A stretch of 64,000 nt of DNA, from IMG/VR virus record IMGVR_UViG_3300022921_000002, positions 62,001 to 126,000 of that record, one strand, 5' to 3'. Under the pieces are notes generated by a model. The model had not been told where the DNA came from and did not search any database. It was given only the letters and a program-made list of their open reading frames with translations. The position numbers were made by a program, and so were the translations under genes. Of this stretch, positions 1 through 8,381 are shown piece by piece; position 1 is the stretch's first letter, and each line of letters starts with the position of its first letter. The DNA comes from a virus.

Positions 1-481
1 CGTCAGGATCATCCGCAACAGTAACTTTGGTAACACGAGACATTTTTTGTCCATGAAGGTGTGTTTTCTGTAGCTCTTCACCACGTTCTAATCTGGAATG
101 ATGCGGTTGCCCTAAGTTTTCTGGTTGTTTTGCTCTACTGTTCAATTCAGGTTGTTCTGTTATTACACCCCAACCTTTTGTTTCAGGATTGATTTCTTCA
201 TTATATTGAGTAGGAACTGTTCCGATAATAATTGGTTGCTGTGCATCTCTACCATCAATAAACAAACCAAAAACGAAATCGTTTTCATCAGGAATTTGAT
301 TAAATAAGTCATTTACAAGGCAACTTGCCCATGGTAATGATTGAGTCGGAACTTTATCATTCAAACCATGTACTCCAAATGCTCTTACTTGAACTCGTCC
401 TTGCTTTTGTGGATCATCTCTATTCTCAATAACACCAATAAAGAATAAAGGTTCTCTTATGCCAACACCGTATGGGAACAT
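1..481 (-). CDS. gp5: Baseplate central spike / hub protein gp5 (partial)
   Basis: The reading frame starts with ATG at 481 on the minus strand and is still open at position 1, so only about 160 N-terminal residues are present. The translated start has the gp5 OB-fold signature: a GVIENRDDPQKQGRVQVRAF stretch, then PWA and an IIIGTVPTQYNE segment. In T4, gp5 forms the trimeric tail spike that punctures the outer membrane and carries a lysozyme domain further on; whether a lysozyme domain exists here cannot be seen. The start overlaps the gp27-like stop by one base (TAATG), which suggests translational coupling of the two hub components. Confidence 0.85.
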   Translation of the reverse strand, partial: MFPYGVGIREPLFFIGVIENRDDPQKQGRVQVRAFGVHGLNDKVPTQSLPWASCLVNDLFNQIPDENDFVFGLFIDGRDAQQPIIIGTVPTQYNEEINPETKGWGVITEQPELNSRAKQPENLGQPHHSRLERGEELQKTHLHGQKMSRVTKVTVADDPD

Positions 482-1854
482 TAATCATTACTCCAATCAT
501 ATTTAACAAGCTCAAAGTTGGTCCGTACTTTATCGTTTTCCAATGTATGCTTGGTTGTAAATACAAGATACCTACCTGATAGCTGTTGATGGTTATTAGA
601 AGTACCTAAAGCATCAAATCCTTGAACTGTAAGATCAATTAATTGACCAGGCATAATATCCATTCGGCCTGTTAATGATGCCGATACTTTAGTGTTGTAT
701 AAATGGTGCCTGTATGCTATTCGGTTTGAAACTAAATCATCAAGTCTTTGGTCAGATGCCAATTCACGTGAAGTAGCATAAGGTCCGGTAAAATCACGGA
801 ATGCAAGAAACCGTGGACCGTTGTCAATTCTAAATGTTTCTTCAGCAAATTCTCTAGAATGTGGAAAATCAATTTGGCCTCTTCGTGCCTGAACTCCTGA
901 CATATCAACAAACTCAGCTTCTTCGGTATACTTATATGTTGATTCAGTATAGTTGTGGTTTAATATATCAACTACACAAACCGTACTTGCATATCCGCCT
1001 GATTTTATATCTTTACCAATATCACTACCTCTTGAATTAATAGTGATATATTCAATACGATTAAGTTGCTTTTCAGGTTCAGTAGGATCATATGTTGCAT
1101 TAGGTGAATAAAAGAATTTTTGTATTACGTCATCTGCTTCAACTGATTCTTTAATTAAATATTCATCAGTCACAAAAAAGTAATCAGTTAAATTTTCAAA
1201 GAAACGATAAGTCTGTGAATTTGCTTCACCATAAGCACGTCGAGCAAGGAACAACATTGTTTCCGACGGTGTGTAATGCGGGATAGCTAAATTGTTTAAA
1301 CCAATTGTAGGTTGTATTGTAAACTTTCGGCTTTCATTTGTTGCAAAATTAACTAATGGAAATTTAGCAGTACCATATGGGAATGTTCTGCTTCCTTCAT
1401 TTCTAACAGCAGTGCCAAGTGTTGCGAAATAATTTCTAAACGTATATTCAACAATTTGGTTTATTGATTTATTGGCAAACCCTTCTTCAACATCCGACGC
1501 AACGGCTGCCGAATAAGTAACTGCTGATATAAAATGAATATTATACCGAACACCATTCATACTTTCAGTAGGTACTAAATTATCAATACGAATAACCTGA
1601 CACGCCAAATCATATTCAGTATCAAGGTCGTGGGATACAATTTTTAAAATTAATTGTTCTTCGCCAAGTAATGGTGTCTTGTCAAGGAAACCAACGGTGT
1701 CTAGGACAGCGGCTACACCACTCCATGAAGTCATACCCATCGACTGATTGATTTCAATACCATCAATCATCCCGGCGATATTTTCATCAAGGTTTGTGTA
1801 TTTGTTTCTTAACGTAAATGAAACAATCGTATATGATGATGGATTAAATGCCAT
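481..1854 (-). CDS. gp27: Baseplate hub protein, gp27-like
   Basis: This 457-residue protein lies directly upstream of gp5 and downstream of gp53, the place of the gp27 hub in marine T4-like phages. It is rich in beta-strand patterns and opens with an IDGIEINQSMGM stretch typical of barrel-forming tail hub proteins. In T4, gp27 trimers form the ring that joins the gp5 spike to the tail tube. There is no signal peptide or membrane segment. The start at 1854 directly abuts the stop of the upstream 84-residue gene. The assignment rests on position, length and general resemblance, so the family is likely but not proven. Confidence 0.7.
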   Translation of the reverse strand: MAFNPSSYTIVSFTLRNKYTNLDENIAGMIDGIEINQSMGMTSWSGVAAVLDTVGFLDKTPLLGEEQLILKIVSHDLDTEYDLACQVIRIDNLVPTESMNGVRYNIHFISAVTYSAAVASDVEEGFANKSINQIVEYTFRNYFATLGTAVRNEGSRTFPYGTAKFPLVNFATNESRKFTIQPTIGLNNLAIPHYTPSETMLFLARRAYGEANSQTYRFFENLTDYFFVTDEYLIKESVEADDVIQKFFYSPNATYDPTEPEKQLNRIEYITINSRGSDIGKDIKSGGYASTVCVVDILNHNYTESTYKYTEEAEFVDMSGVQARRGQIDFPHSREFAEETFRIDNGPRFLAFRDFTGPYATSRELASDQRLDDLVSNRIAYRHHLYNTKVSASLTGRMDIMPGQLIDLTVQGFDALGTSNNHQQLSGRYLVFTTKHTLENDKVRTNFELVKYDWSND

Positions 1855-2109
1855 TTATAGTTTTATACTTTTTACAAATTCTTCGGTTACTTGTGGTAAA
1901 TACTTTTTATCAATTAAAAAGATCTCACGTTTGTTTTCGTTTATTGCTCGTTCGTTATCCCAAATGCGCCAAGGTTTCCATTCTTCAGGAATAATACGTT
2001 TAATAATAATTTTACGACCTTGTTCTGTTCTGATAATAACTCGGTCTTCCTTACGAAGATAAATTGTTTCAAAACTTTCAGGTGTTAATTTGACTAGATC
2101 AACTGCCAT
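1855..2109 (-). CDS. Small conserved baseplate-cluster protein, unknown
   Basis: An 84-residue basic protein with no recognised domain, between gp53 and the gp27-like hub gene. It abuts its downstream neighbour and lies 3 bases from gp53, so it belongs to the baseplate operon. It has two strand-like stretches (DRVIIRT, KIIIKRII) and no membrane segment. A role as a small baseplate or assembly factor is an inference from position only. Confidence 0.55.
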   Translation of the reverse strand: MAVDLVKLTPESFETIYLRKEDRVIIRTEQGRKIIIKRIIPEEWKPWRIWDNERAINENKREIFLIDKKYLPQVTEEFVKSIKL

Positions 2110-2112
2110 TTA

Positions 2113-2487
2113 TTAAACCTCCCTATACCAATAGATGATGTTTTCATCGTTATCTTCTTGTGTCCAATCGACTACATCATCACCAATCCTACCTGATACA
2201 TTACCGTATTTGTCAATTAAGAAATCTTTAAATTCTGCTTCCGACAACGGCCACTCATGGTAAGGATCCATTATATTGTTTGCCATATAAACGAGCCAAG
2301 TATAATCAACTGAACCGTAATAAAAATTAGCAATATCCTCAGCTCTTTCACCTTCACTAATTGTATATGGTAAATAAAGTAAAGGGTTTGTACTTACGTT
2401 ACGAACAAATTGATTTCTTCGTGTAATGTCACGTACCTGTTTACCTTCGTATGTTATAATTGGAAAATTTTCAAAATACTTTGCCAT
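2113..2487 (-). CDS. gp53: Baseplate wedge subunit gp53
   Basis: A 124-residue protein with the hallmark gp53 pattern: YYGSVDYTWLVYMANNIMDP, a LysM-like segment found in T4 gp53, followed by WPLSEAEFKDF. In T4, gp53 locks neighbouring wedges together around the hub during baseplate assembly. It is shorter than T4 gp53 (about 196 residues), as is usual in marine relatives. Its start overlaps the gp48 stop by one base (TAATG). Confidence 0.85.
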   Translation of the reverse strand: MAKYFENFPIITYEGKQVRDITRRNQFVRNVSTNPLLYLPYTISEGERAEDIANFYYGSVDYTWLVYMANNIMDPYHEWPLSEAEFKDFLIDKYGNVSGRIGDDVVDWTQEDNDENIIYWYREV

Positions 2488-3470
2488 TAAGTTTCTCCTA
2501 CCGCATTAGCATCTGCACCGGCGCTAACACCATAATCATTCGCAGTTTGAATTTCGAGTTCTTGGAAGGTTAATGCTATTTGAACTGCTGATGGTTTACC
2601 ACCTTTCATAATGCTTGTCAATCCGCCAACTTGATAATTAACAGTAAACTGTGTAACCATTGAAGTTTTATATTGCATCCAATGAGTAGGATCAATTCCC
2701 AATAAAAAGATATCTACTGTTGAAGGATATGACAAGAATGCCTGTGTAAGACCAGCAAAATCTCGTGCTACAGGTAATGTCTTTTGTTTGAACCTTTCAA
2801 CAATCTTTTTAATCAAAATTGAATCAGATTTATTCGTTGGATATAAATCAAATGTCATATTATGAGTTCTTAAATCAACACCTTCAAACGATAGTGTTTC
2901 TCTTGGGTTAACAGTATTTCCTTGCACCGTATCAAGTGTTCTGCCAATGTCACCTGGCAATTTACTACGCAAAAGGTATTGTGCTGACTTGGCGGTATCA
3001 GCAAGGCTTGATCCCATAATCGCCGATCCTGCTGCATTAATAGACATATCCTCAGGTGCATTTCTACCCATACCCGCTCCTAATGACATTAGTAGTTGTG
3101 GTAGATCTGAAACTTTTGAATTGCCAAAATCACCAGATGCAGCAAATTCTCTTGCCGCAGTAGCAAGGTATTCCGTTGTTTTATTTCTTTCAAACCCATT
3201 AATTCTAAGGTTCGTATCATCCTGTAGTGTTGTGGGAAAAGGTAGTTCAATAGAATTAATTGATCTTAATTCACTACCTACAGCTCTCTGCCCAACTCTT
3301 TCACTACTTGCGTTTAATCCACCGCCTAGTGCAGTTTTAAAATCATAATCTTTAAAAACGAACAGAACCGAATGTGGTACAGGCGATGTTGGAAACGATA
3401 AATTACCTTGAGTGTTCTTATTGCGCCATGCATTTCTGTCCAGCTCTGGGCGAGTTGATGTTTTCGCCAT
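2487..3470 (-). CDS. gp48: Baseplate tail-tube cap gp48
   Basis: A 327-residue protein that is first in the minus-strand baseplate operon. It contains an INSIELPFPTTLQDDTNLRI stretch resembling the gp48 motif of an ionic/hydrophobic strand followed by an asparagine-rich turn, and a C-terminal strand pair (YKTSMVTQFTVNY, VQIALTFQELEI) typical of tail-tube-like folds. gp48 caps the hub and starts tube assembly together with gp54. The late promoter at 3508-3515 reads into it. Confidence 0.75.
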   Translation of the reverse strand: MAKTSTRPELDRNAWRNKNTQGNLSFPTSPVPHSVLFVFKDYDFKTALGGGLNASSERVGQRAVGSELRSINSIELPFPTTLQDDTNLRINGFERNKTTEYLATAAREFAASGDFGNSKVSDLPQLLMSLGAGMGRNAPEDMSINAAGSAIMGSSLADTAKSAQYLLRSKLPGDIGRTLDTVQGNTVNPRETLSFEGVDLRTHNMTFDLYPTNKSDSILIKKIVERFKQKTLPVARDFAGLTQAFLSYPSTVDIFLLGIDPTHWMQYKTSMVTQFTVNYQVGGLTSIMKGGKPSAVQIALTFQELEIQTANDYGVSAGADANAVGET

Positions 3471-3488
3471 TTGATTCGGTCCTTTTCT

Positions 3489-3496
3489 TATAAATA
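3489..3496 (+). promoter_or_regulatory. T4-type late promoter (TATAAATA)
   Basis: An exact match to the T4 late promoter box, 26 bases before the GTG start of the gp4-like gene. It lies 11 bases from an oppositely oriented copy, so the two tail operons diverge from one 50-base regulatory spacer. Confidence 0.8.
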
Positions 3497-3507
3497 GTTT
3501 ATGTTCT

Positions 3508-3515
3508 TATTTATA
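3508..3515 (-). promoter_or_regulatory. T4-type late promoter (TATAAATA on minus strand)
   Basis: Exact late box on the minus strand, 38 bases upstream of the gp48 start. It should drive gp48, gp53, the 84-residue gene, gp27 and gp5 after sigma-gp55-like factor and sliding-clamp activation. That mechanism is known for T4 and inferred here. Confidence 0.8.
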
Positions 3516-3522
3516 TGGAAGT

Positions 3523-3987
3523 GTGAGCAGGATATTGGCGTATAGTGGTAGGTTTCGGCCGAAAAACCCGCAGAAATATAAAGGTGACCCCACAAAGATT
3601 ATTTATCGTTCGCTGTGGGAGTTTAAATTCTTTAGACACGTAGATAAACATCCTGATGTGATTTGGTGGCAAAGTGAAGAGGTTATTGTACCTTATAGAT
3701 CACCAATTGATGGGCGGTTGCATCGGTATTTTCCTGATGTGATTGTTAGGCAGAAAAAGCCTGACGGTAAGACCGAAACATTAATGATTGAAATTAAACC
3801 AAAGGCACAGACAAGGCCACCTGATATTCGTAATAAAAGTACACTCAAAGGTCGTGTATCAAAACGCTATTTGAATGAGGTTAAAACCTGGGGTGTTAAT
3901 GAAGCAAAGTGGAAAGCAGCACAAAATTTCTGTGCTGACCGCGGATGGAAATTTTTGATATATACTGAAGATCATTTAGGAGTTTAA
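3523..3987 (+). CDS. gp4: Head completion protein gp4-like (TnsA/PD-(D/E)xK-type fold)
   Basis: A 154-residue protein with the very conserved gp4 signature: GRFRPKNPQKYKGDPTKIIY near residue 10, then RSLWEFKFFRHVDKHPDV, RYFPDV and IEIKPKAQ. FPD...EIK has the spacing of a PD-(D/E)xK nuclease core. T4 gp4 (gp50) is needed to finish DNA-filled heads. The chosen start is GTG at 3523; a TTG at 3535, better spaced from an AGGA at 3530, is possible. It lies 2 bases before the next gene. Confidence 0.85.
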   Translation: MSRILAYSGRFRPKNPQKYKGDPTKIIYRSLWEFKFFRHVDKHPDVIWWQSEEVIVPYRSPIDGRLHRYFPDVIVRQKKPDGKTETLMIEIKPKAQTRPPDIRNKSTLKGRVSKRYLNEVKTWGVNEAKWKAAQNFCADRGWKFLIYTEDHLGV

Positions 3988-3989
3988 AA

Positions 3990-4598
3990 ATGGTAGCAAA
4001 ATTATTTGACGATATACTATTAAGAGGTATCCGTGAAGGGCAAATCCCTGCACGTACTGCAGGTGCCAGAGATTGGTATCGTCAGCAAGCCGCTACAGTT
4101 GGAAAAGGTGAAGCAAAAGGTGAAAAACTTATTCGTGAAGCCGGTAAAGAAAGATATGAAAACAGATTTAGGTTAGGCCATATGTATATGTTTGCATATG
4201 ATCCAAAGCACAAAAAGACATTACCATACTATGATAGGTTTCCACTTATATTTCCGATAAATAGAGCACAAGGTGGTTTTCTTGGTATCAATATGCATTA
4301 TTTGCCACCCACCTTAAGAGCAAAATTAATGGACCAACTATATACTGTTGCCTCCAATAAAAAATATGATGAGACTACTAAATTGAGGATTAGTTATGAC
4401 GTATTAAACGGAGCATCTAAGTTTAAGTTATTTGCACCTACGGTGAAACATTATTTAACAAAGCAGGTAAGAACGAGATTAGTATATATTAATCCTTCAG
4501 AATGGGATATTGCATTATTCTTACCGACACAAAAATTTGTTGGTGCCAAACAATCAAAAGTTTGGTCTGACTCAAGAAAAGCCGTAAGAGGAAGATAA
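3990..4598 (+). CDS. Conserved T4-like virion-module protein, unknown
   Basis: A 202-residue basic protein between gp4 and gp54, one base from gp54. It has aromatic-rich blocks (YYDRFPLIFPI, GFLGINMHYLPP) and a C-terminal INPSEWDIALFLPTQKF segment that looks strongly constrained. There is no signal peptide or membrane helix. I recognise the pattern as common in marine T4-like phages but cannot assign a T4 gene. Position next to gp4 makes a DNA-end or neck/baseplate role possible, but this is unproven. Confidence 0.6.
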   Translation: MVAKLFDDILLRGIREGQIPARTAGARDWYRQQAATVGKGEAKGEKLIREAGKERYENRFRLGHMYMFAYDPKHKKTLPYYDRFPLIFPINRAQGGFLGINMHYLPPTLRAKLMDQLYTVASNKKYDETTKLRISYDVLNGASKFKLFAPTVKHYLTKQVRTRLVYINPSEWDIALFLPTQKFVGAKQSKVWSDSRKAVRGR

Positions 4599-5366
4599 AT
4601 GTCTTTTAACATATCAAAATTTAAATCAAATATGGACCGTTACGGTGGACCTGCTCATACCTCATTATTTGAAGTTCAAATCATACCACCTGGTGTTAGA
4701 ATTGAATCAGGATTAACACCAAGAGAACTTACATTCTTTTGTAAAACTGCCGCGGTACCAGGTTTAACTGTAAGAACAGAAACACTTGAACAGATTGGCC
4801 AATTGCCAAAACAGTTTCCCGTAGGAATGGATAACCAACAATTTAATACAATCTTTATGCTTGACTCCGACCATGCTGTTGTGAGTTATTTCCATTCATG
4901 GATACAGTCAGTTGTAAATTACGGTTCAAAAGGTGGAAGCTTTGCCGAGGTTGATGGGCAACTGCCGTATGAGGTGGGATACAAAGATGAGTATTCATGC
5001 CGAATGATTATCAAATATTATTCAACACGTGGCAAAATTGAAACTTATTATGAAACAATTCTTGACGGATGTTATCCAACAATCATTGGTGATATTGATT
5101 TGGCGTGGGAAAACAATGACAGCTTTGGCACATTACCTGTTGCGTTTGCATACGATCGCATTGCATTTAGTGGAGAAAAGGTTGGTTTGGTTGGAACACT
5201 TGAACGGTTTGGACGAGGTGCAGGATTGTTATCATTACTCGAATCAGTAGGAAGCATTGGTCAAACAATTCAACAAGGTTTAAGACCTGTTGGTATTCAA
5301 GATGCAATTAATAAGTTTACTAAAGTAAGAAGCGATTTCGATAATATATCAAAAATATTTAGATAA
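4599..5366 (+). CDS. gp54: Baseplate tail-tube initiator gp54
   Basis: A 255-residue protein with the tail-tube-family hallmark FCKTAAVPGLTVRTET near residue 45, followed by long beta-strand stretches. This matches gp54, the tube initiator that sits on gp48, more than the tube protein gp19, because of its place in the baseplate cluster and the extra C-terminal helical tail after about residue 200. Stop and RBS are close to the gp26 gene (AGAGAG at about 5370). Confidence 0.75.
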   Translation: MSFNISKFKSNMDRYGGPAHTSLFEVQIIPPGVRIESGLTPRELTFFCKTAAVPGLTVRTETLEQIGQLPKQFPVGMDNQQFNTIFMLDSDHAVVSYFHSWIQSVVNYGSKGGSFAEVDGQLPYEVGYKDEYSCRMIIKYYSTRGKIETYYETILDGCYPTIIGDIDLAWENNDSFGTLPVAFAYDRIAFSGEKVGLVGTLERFGRGAGLLSLLESVGSIGQTIQQGLRPVGIQDAINKFTKVRSDFDNISKIFR

Positions 5367-5383
5367 TAAGAGAGAGATAAATT

Positions 5384-6085
5384 ATGACACTACCAAAAAT
5401 TGATTTGCCGATTTATGAGATGGAATTGCCATCAACCGGTGAAACTATCAAGTACCGTCCCTTCACGGTTAAAGAAGAAAAGATTCTATTAGTTGCTCAA
5501 GCATCTAAAGATAGTACACAAGAAATGGTTGCATCAAAGCAAATTGTAAATAACTGTTTGATTGACTATGATGTTAATAAATTAGCAATGTTTGATCTTG
5601 AGCTTATTCTATTAACATTGAGATCAAAATCCGTTGATAACTTAATTGAAATGCAGATCACTGATCCTGAGACAGAAGAAACTGTTGATATTTCAATTGA
5701 TTTAATGGACACTGAAATTATTAAAAATGATAAGCATACTAACAAAGTTAGGATCAATGAAGATTACACATTAATTTTAAAGTATCCTTCGATTGATGAG
5801 TATATTAAGATTACTGAAATGGACGAAGAGGATCCATTGGTATCATATCAAATTATGGTTTCCTGTTTGGATAAAGTTGCATCGGAAGATGAAGTTTATG
5901 AGTTTTCAAAGTATTCACAAAAAGAAATAGATCAATTCATGGAAGATGTGACAACCCCGGTCGTTGACGGTATTAGACTATTTTTTGAAACAATGCCAAA
6001 AATAAGACACACTAAAACATACAAGAATAAAAACGGTGACACTAAAAACTTTGTAATAGAAGGAATGCGAAGTTTTTTTACATAA
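5384..6085 (+). CDS. gp26: Baseplate hub subunit gp26 (T4 base plate protein family)
   Basis: A 233-residue acidic protein. Its N-terminus (LPIYEMELPSTGETIKYRPF followed by TVKEEK) is diagnostic of the T4 baseplate gp26 family. In T4 it takes part in central hub assembly. A good RBS (AGAGAGATAAATT) precedes the ATG. The stop overlaps the next start by one base (TAATG), so gp51 is likely translationally coupled, as in T4 where 26 and 51 are adjacent. Confidence 0.85.
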   Translation: MTLPKIDLPIYEMELPSTGETIKYRPFTVKEEKILLVAQASKDSTQEMVASKQIVNNCLIDYDVNKLAMFDLELILLTLRSKSVDNLIEMQITDPETEETVDISIDLMDTEIIKNDKHTNKVRINEDYTLILKYPSIDEYIKITEMDEEDPLVSYQIMVSCLDKVASEDEVYEFSKYSQKEIDQFMEDVTTPVVDGIRLFFETMPKIRHTKTYKNKNGDTKNFVIEGMRSFFT

Positions 6086-6249
6086 TGTTGTGCCATTCAT
6101 CACTGAGCGAATATTACCAAACGATGTTTGCTCTGGTACAACATCATAAGTATTCTATATCAGATATTGAAAGTTTGGTACCGTATGAAAAAGAATTATA
6201 TTTTACAATGTTAATTGAGTTCATGGAAAAGCAAAACGAGAATAGGTAA
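6085..6249 (+). CDS. gp51: Baseplate hub assembly protein, gp51-like (54 aa)
   Basis: A short gene starting ATG TTG TGC at 6085 and ending TAA at 6247-6249. Its middle, HHKYSISDIESLVPYEKELY, matches the gp51 pattern (a YK/HYS...DIE..IPFEREIY-type helix pair) seen in T4-like phages. T4 gp51 catalyses hub assembly and is not in the virion. It is nested between gp26 (1-base overlap) and the tape-measure candidate (5-base gap), exactly the T4-like order. Confidence 0.75.
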   Translation: MLCHSSLSEYYQTMFALVQHHKYSISDIESLVPYEKELYFTMLIEFMEKQNENR

Positions 6250-6254
6250 GAAAC

Positions 6255-8381
6255 ATGGCTAGAGAATATTCCAAAGATACAGAAGCAATCATTCAAAGGC
6301 TTAGGGATGAAGGTGACCTGATCCGTAATAGTGGAACAAATTCATTAAAATCAGTCAGTTCAAAACTCGACAAGTTTGGTGATGTTTTCAAATCAATTAA
6401 CAATGGAATACAAGCTCAAAGCGTAATGCTAAAGCAAGCACAAGGTATTGCGGAAGAACAATACGAGTACACAAAAAGACAACAGGAATTTGATGATTTA
6501 AAATCAGAAAAGCTTTCTGATGATACTCGTAAGAATGCCGAAGCCCGTGACGCAAAATTAATTGACGGTGTTACAAAAGCATTTAACTTAGGTAACCTTA
6601 CCAAATTACTTGCAGGTGGTGCAGGACTTGCTGCCGCAGGCCTTATAGGTAAAGGGTTTATGGATGAAAGATTTCCTAATGCATTTGACGGTATCAAAGA
6701 TACAGTAGCGGACTTGCGAGGAACTATTGACGGTATGAACCAGGCAGCCGCTGAATTAACACGAACCGTTAATGAAATAAAAACAGATATTCAAAAATTT
6801 AAAGATGCTGTACCATGGGAAGCCCTTGCGATCACACTTGCAGGACTTGCCCTTCTTCCATCAAGAGCAGGTCGGTTTGGCTTTGGTCTTGCCGCAGGTG
6901 CTGCTACTGGTGCATATAAAGTATTTAAGGGTGCAAGGCAAGGTGATGCTGGTTTAGCACAAGCGAAGGCAATTAAAGAAGCACAAGAGCGAGCAGCGAA
7001 AGAAGCAGCAGAAGCAGCGGCAAAAGAAGCAGCAGAAGTTGCAGCAAAGCAAGCAGCGGAAGCGGCGGCTAAGAAAGCAGCTCAAACTGCTGCATCTGAT
7101 GATAAGTTAATTGCTATCGCGGCGGAGCAGGCAGCAAAAGTTGCAAGTGAAGAAGCAGCAGAAGCAGCGGCAAAACGTACGGCGGCAATCTCAGCATCAG
7201 TCGCATTGCAACAAGCAGCATATGCTGATGCCGCTGGTCCTAATAGATATAGAATTCAACCACCGTCATTACCTCACCCTGGCAAAATGTTTACAGCACC
7301 GGGTCAAATGCCCGCGCCTAATATTAATATTACAGAAACACCTTCTGGTTTTATTTATCAAGATATGGATAATAATAATAGGTTTATGCCAAGGGATGTG
7401 GCGCAACAACGATTATCAGCTGCAGGATTTGGACCTGACGGTTTACCAAATTATGGTAAGGCGCCTCGACAACCACGTGTCGGCCCAAGGGGTGGGGATG
7501 CTGGTTTAGCAGAGGCACGAAGAATGTTGCAAGTTGGAGAAAAGCAGGGTGCAGAACTTTTAGCAAATGCTGACCGAGGTTTGATGAAAAAAATGGTAGC
7601 ATCTGAAACCACTAAAATCGCGGTAAAATGGATTCCCGCTGTTGGTGCAGTTATAGGTCTTGGGTTTGTAGCATATAGTCTTATAATAGGAGATTATACA
7701 ACCGCCGGTTTAGAATCAGTCGGTGTGGCAATGCCTAGTATTACTGGTATTGCTGCTGATATCGCCGCAGCTACTACTTCAATATTTTTCCATGTTGGAG
7801 GAGTAGGTCCTTATAACCAATTCAACCCAGCACACCGTGCACTGTATATGGAAATTGCTGCGATGTTACGAGATTCAGTTGATAAGTATATGGAAGATAA
7901 AGCAAGGGCAAGAGCAGAACGAGCAGCACAACCTTCCCAATGGGAACTCTTAGCAAGAGAAGCAGAAATTAAAGGTGGCAATGCTCGTATTGCAAGTCAA
8001 GCAACTTATTATGAAAAAAATGAAAGTGGAGGATTTTTGGGATTGCGCCGTTATTCAGTATTTAATGCTGCAGGACAATTTGTTCGTTATTCACGTACAA
8101 AACCTGAAGGTACTACATCTATGGATGGTTTCCGTATTAATCAAGCAAGGAATACTAGTTACCCATCAGCACAGCGCCAAATGGCACGAGCACAAATGGT
8201 TGCAGCAGGTGCAATAGGCACAGGCGGACAATATAACATCCATATGGGTGATACCGTTAACGCCCCAATGAATTATACTGAAGGTTCTAAGTCACAGGCA
8301 AATGTTAGAATGAACGGTACAAGTCTGCACGGCGGTGCTACCGATGATCCGTTTAATAATTTGCCACCAGGTATTAACTAA
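6255..8381 (+). CDS. gp29: Probable tail tape-measure / hub protein (gp29 analogue)
   Basis: A 708-residue protein directly after gp26 and gp51. The N-terminus (residues 1-100) is helical and charged. Hydrophobic segments occur at about 115-135 (LLAGGAGLAAAGLIGKGF) and about 455-475. Residues 235-300 are a long Ala/Lys/Glu-rich helix built of EAAAKEAAE-like units, as expected for an extended rod. gp29 in T4 is the tape measure and hub component. Length and composition fit, but sequence identity to gp29 is not obvious, so this is inference from position and architecture. The 3' end overlaps the convergent glycosyltransferase gene by 8 bases. Confidence 0.6.
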   Translation: MAREYSKDTEAIIQRLRDEGDLIRNSGTNSLKSVSSKLDKFGDVFKSINNGIQAQSVMLKQAQGIAEEQYEYTKRQQEFDDLKSEKLSDDTRKNAEARDAKLIDGVTKAFNLGNLTKLLAGGAGLAAAGLIGKGFMDERFPNAFDGIKDTVADLRGTIDGMNQAAAELTRTVNEIKTDIQKFKDAVPWEALAITLAGLALLPSRAGRFGFGLAAGAATGAYKVFKGARQGDAGLAQAKAIKEAQERAAKEAAEAAAKEAAEVAAKQAAEAAAKKAAQTAASDDKLIAIAAEQAAKVASEEAAEAAAKRTAAISASVALQQAAYADAAGPNRYRIQPPSLPHPGKMFTAPGQMPAPNINITETPSGFIYQDMDNNNRFMPRDVAQQRLSAAGFGPDGLPNYGKAPRQPRVGPRGGDAGLAEARRMLQVGEKQGAELLANADRGLMKKMVASETTKIAVKWIPAVGAVIGLGFVAYSLIIGDYTTAGLESVGVAMPSITGIAADIAAATTSIFFHVGGVGPYNQFNPAHRALYMEIAAMLRDSVDKYMEDKARARAERAAQPSQWELLAREAEIKGGNARIASQATYYEKNESGGFLGLRRYSVFNAAGQFVRYSRTKPEGTTSMDGFRINQARNTSYPSAQRQMARAQMVAAGAIGTGGQYNIHMGDTVNAPMNYTEGSKSQANVRMNGTSLHGGATDDPFNNLPPGIN

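Noticed and set aside
7111-7509. Alternative frame in the Ala/Lys-rich part of the tape-measure gene
   Set aside because: Low-complexity Ala codons create long open shadow frames; no RBS or neighbours support it.
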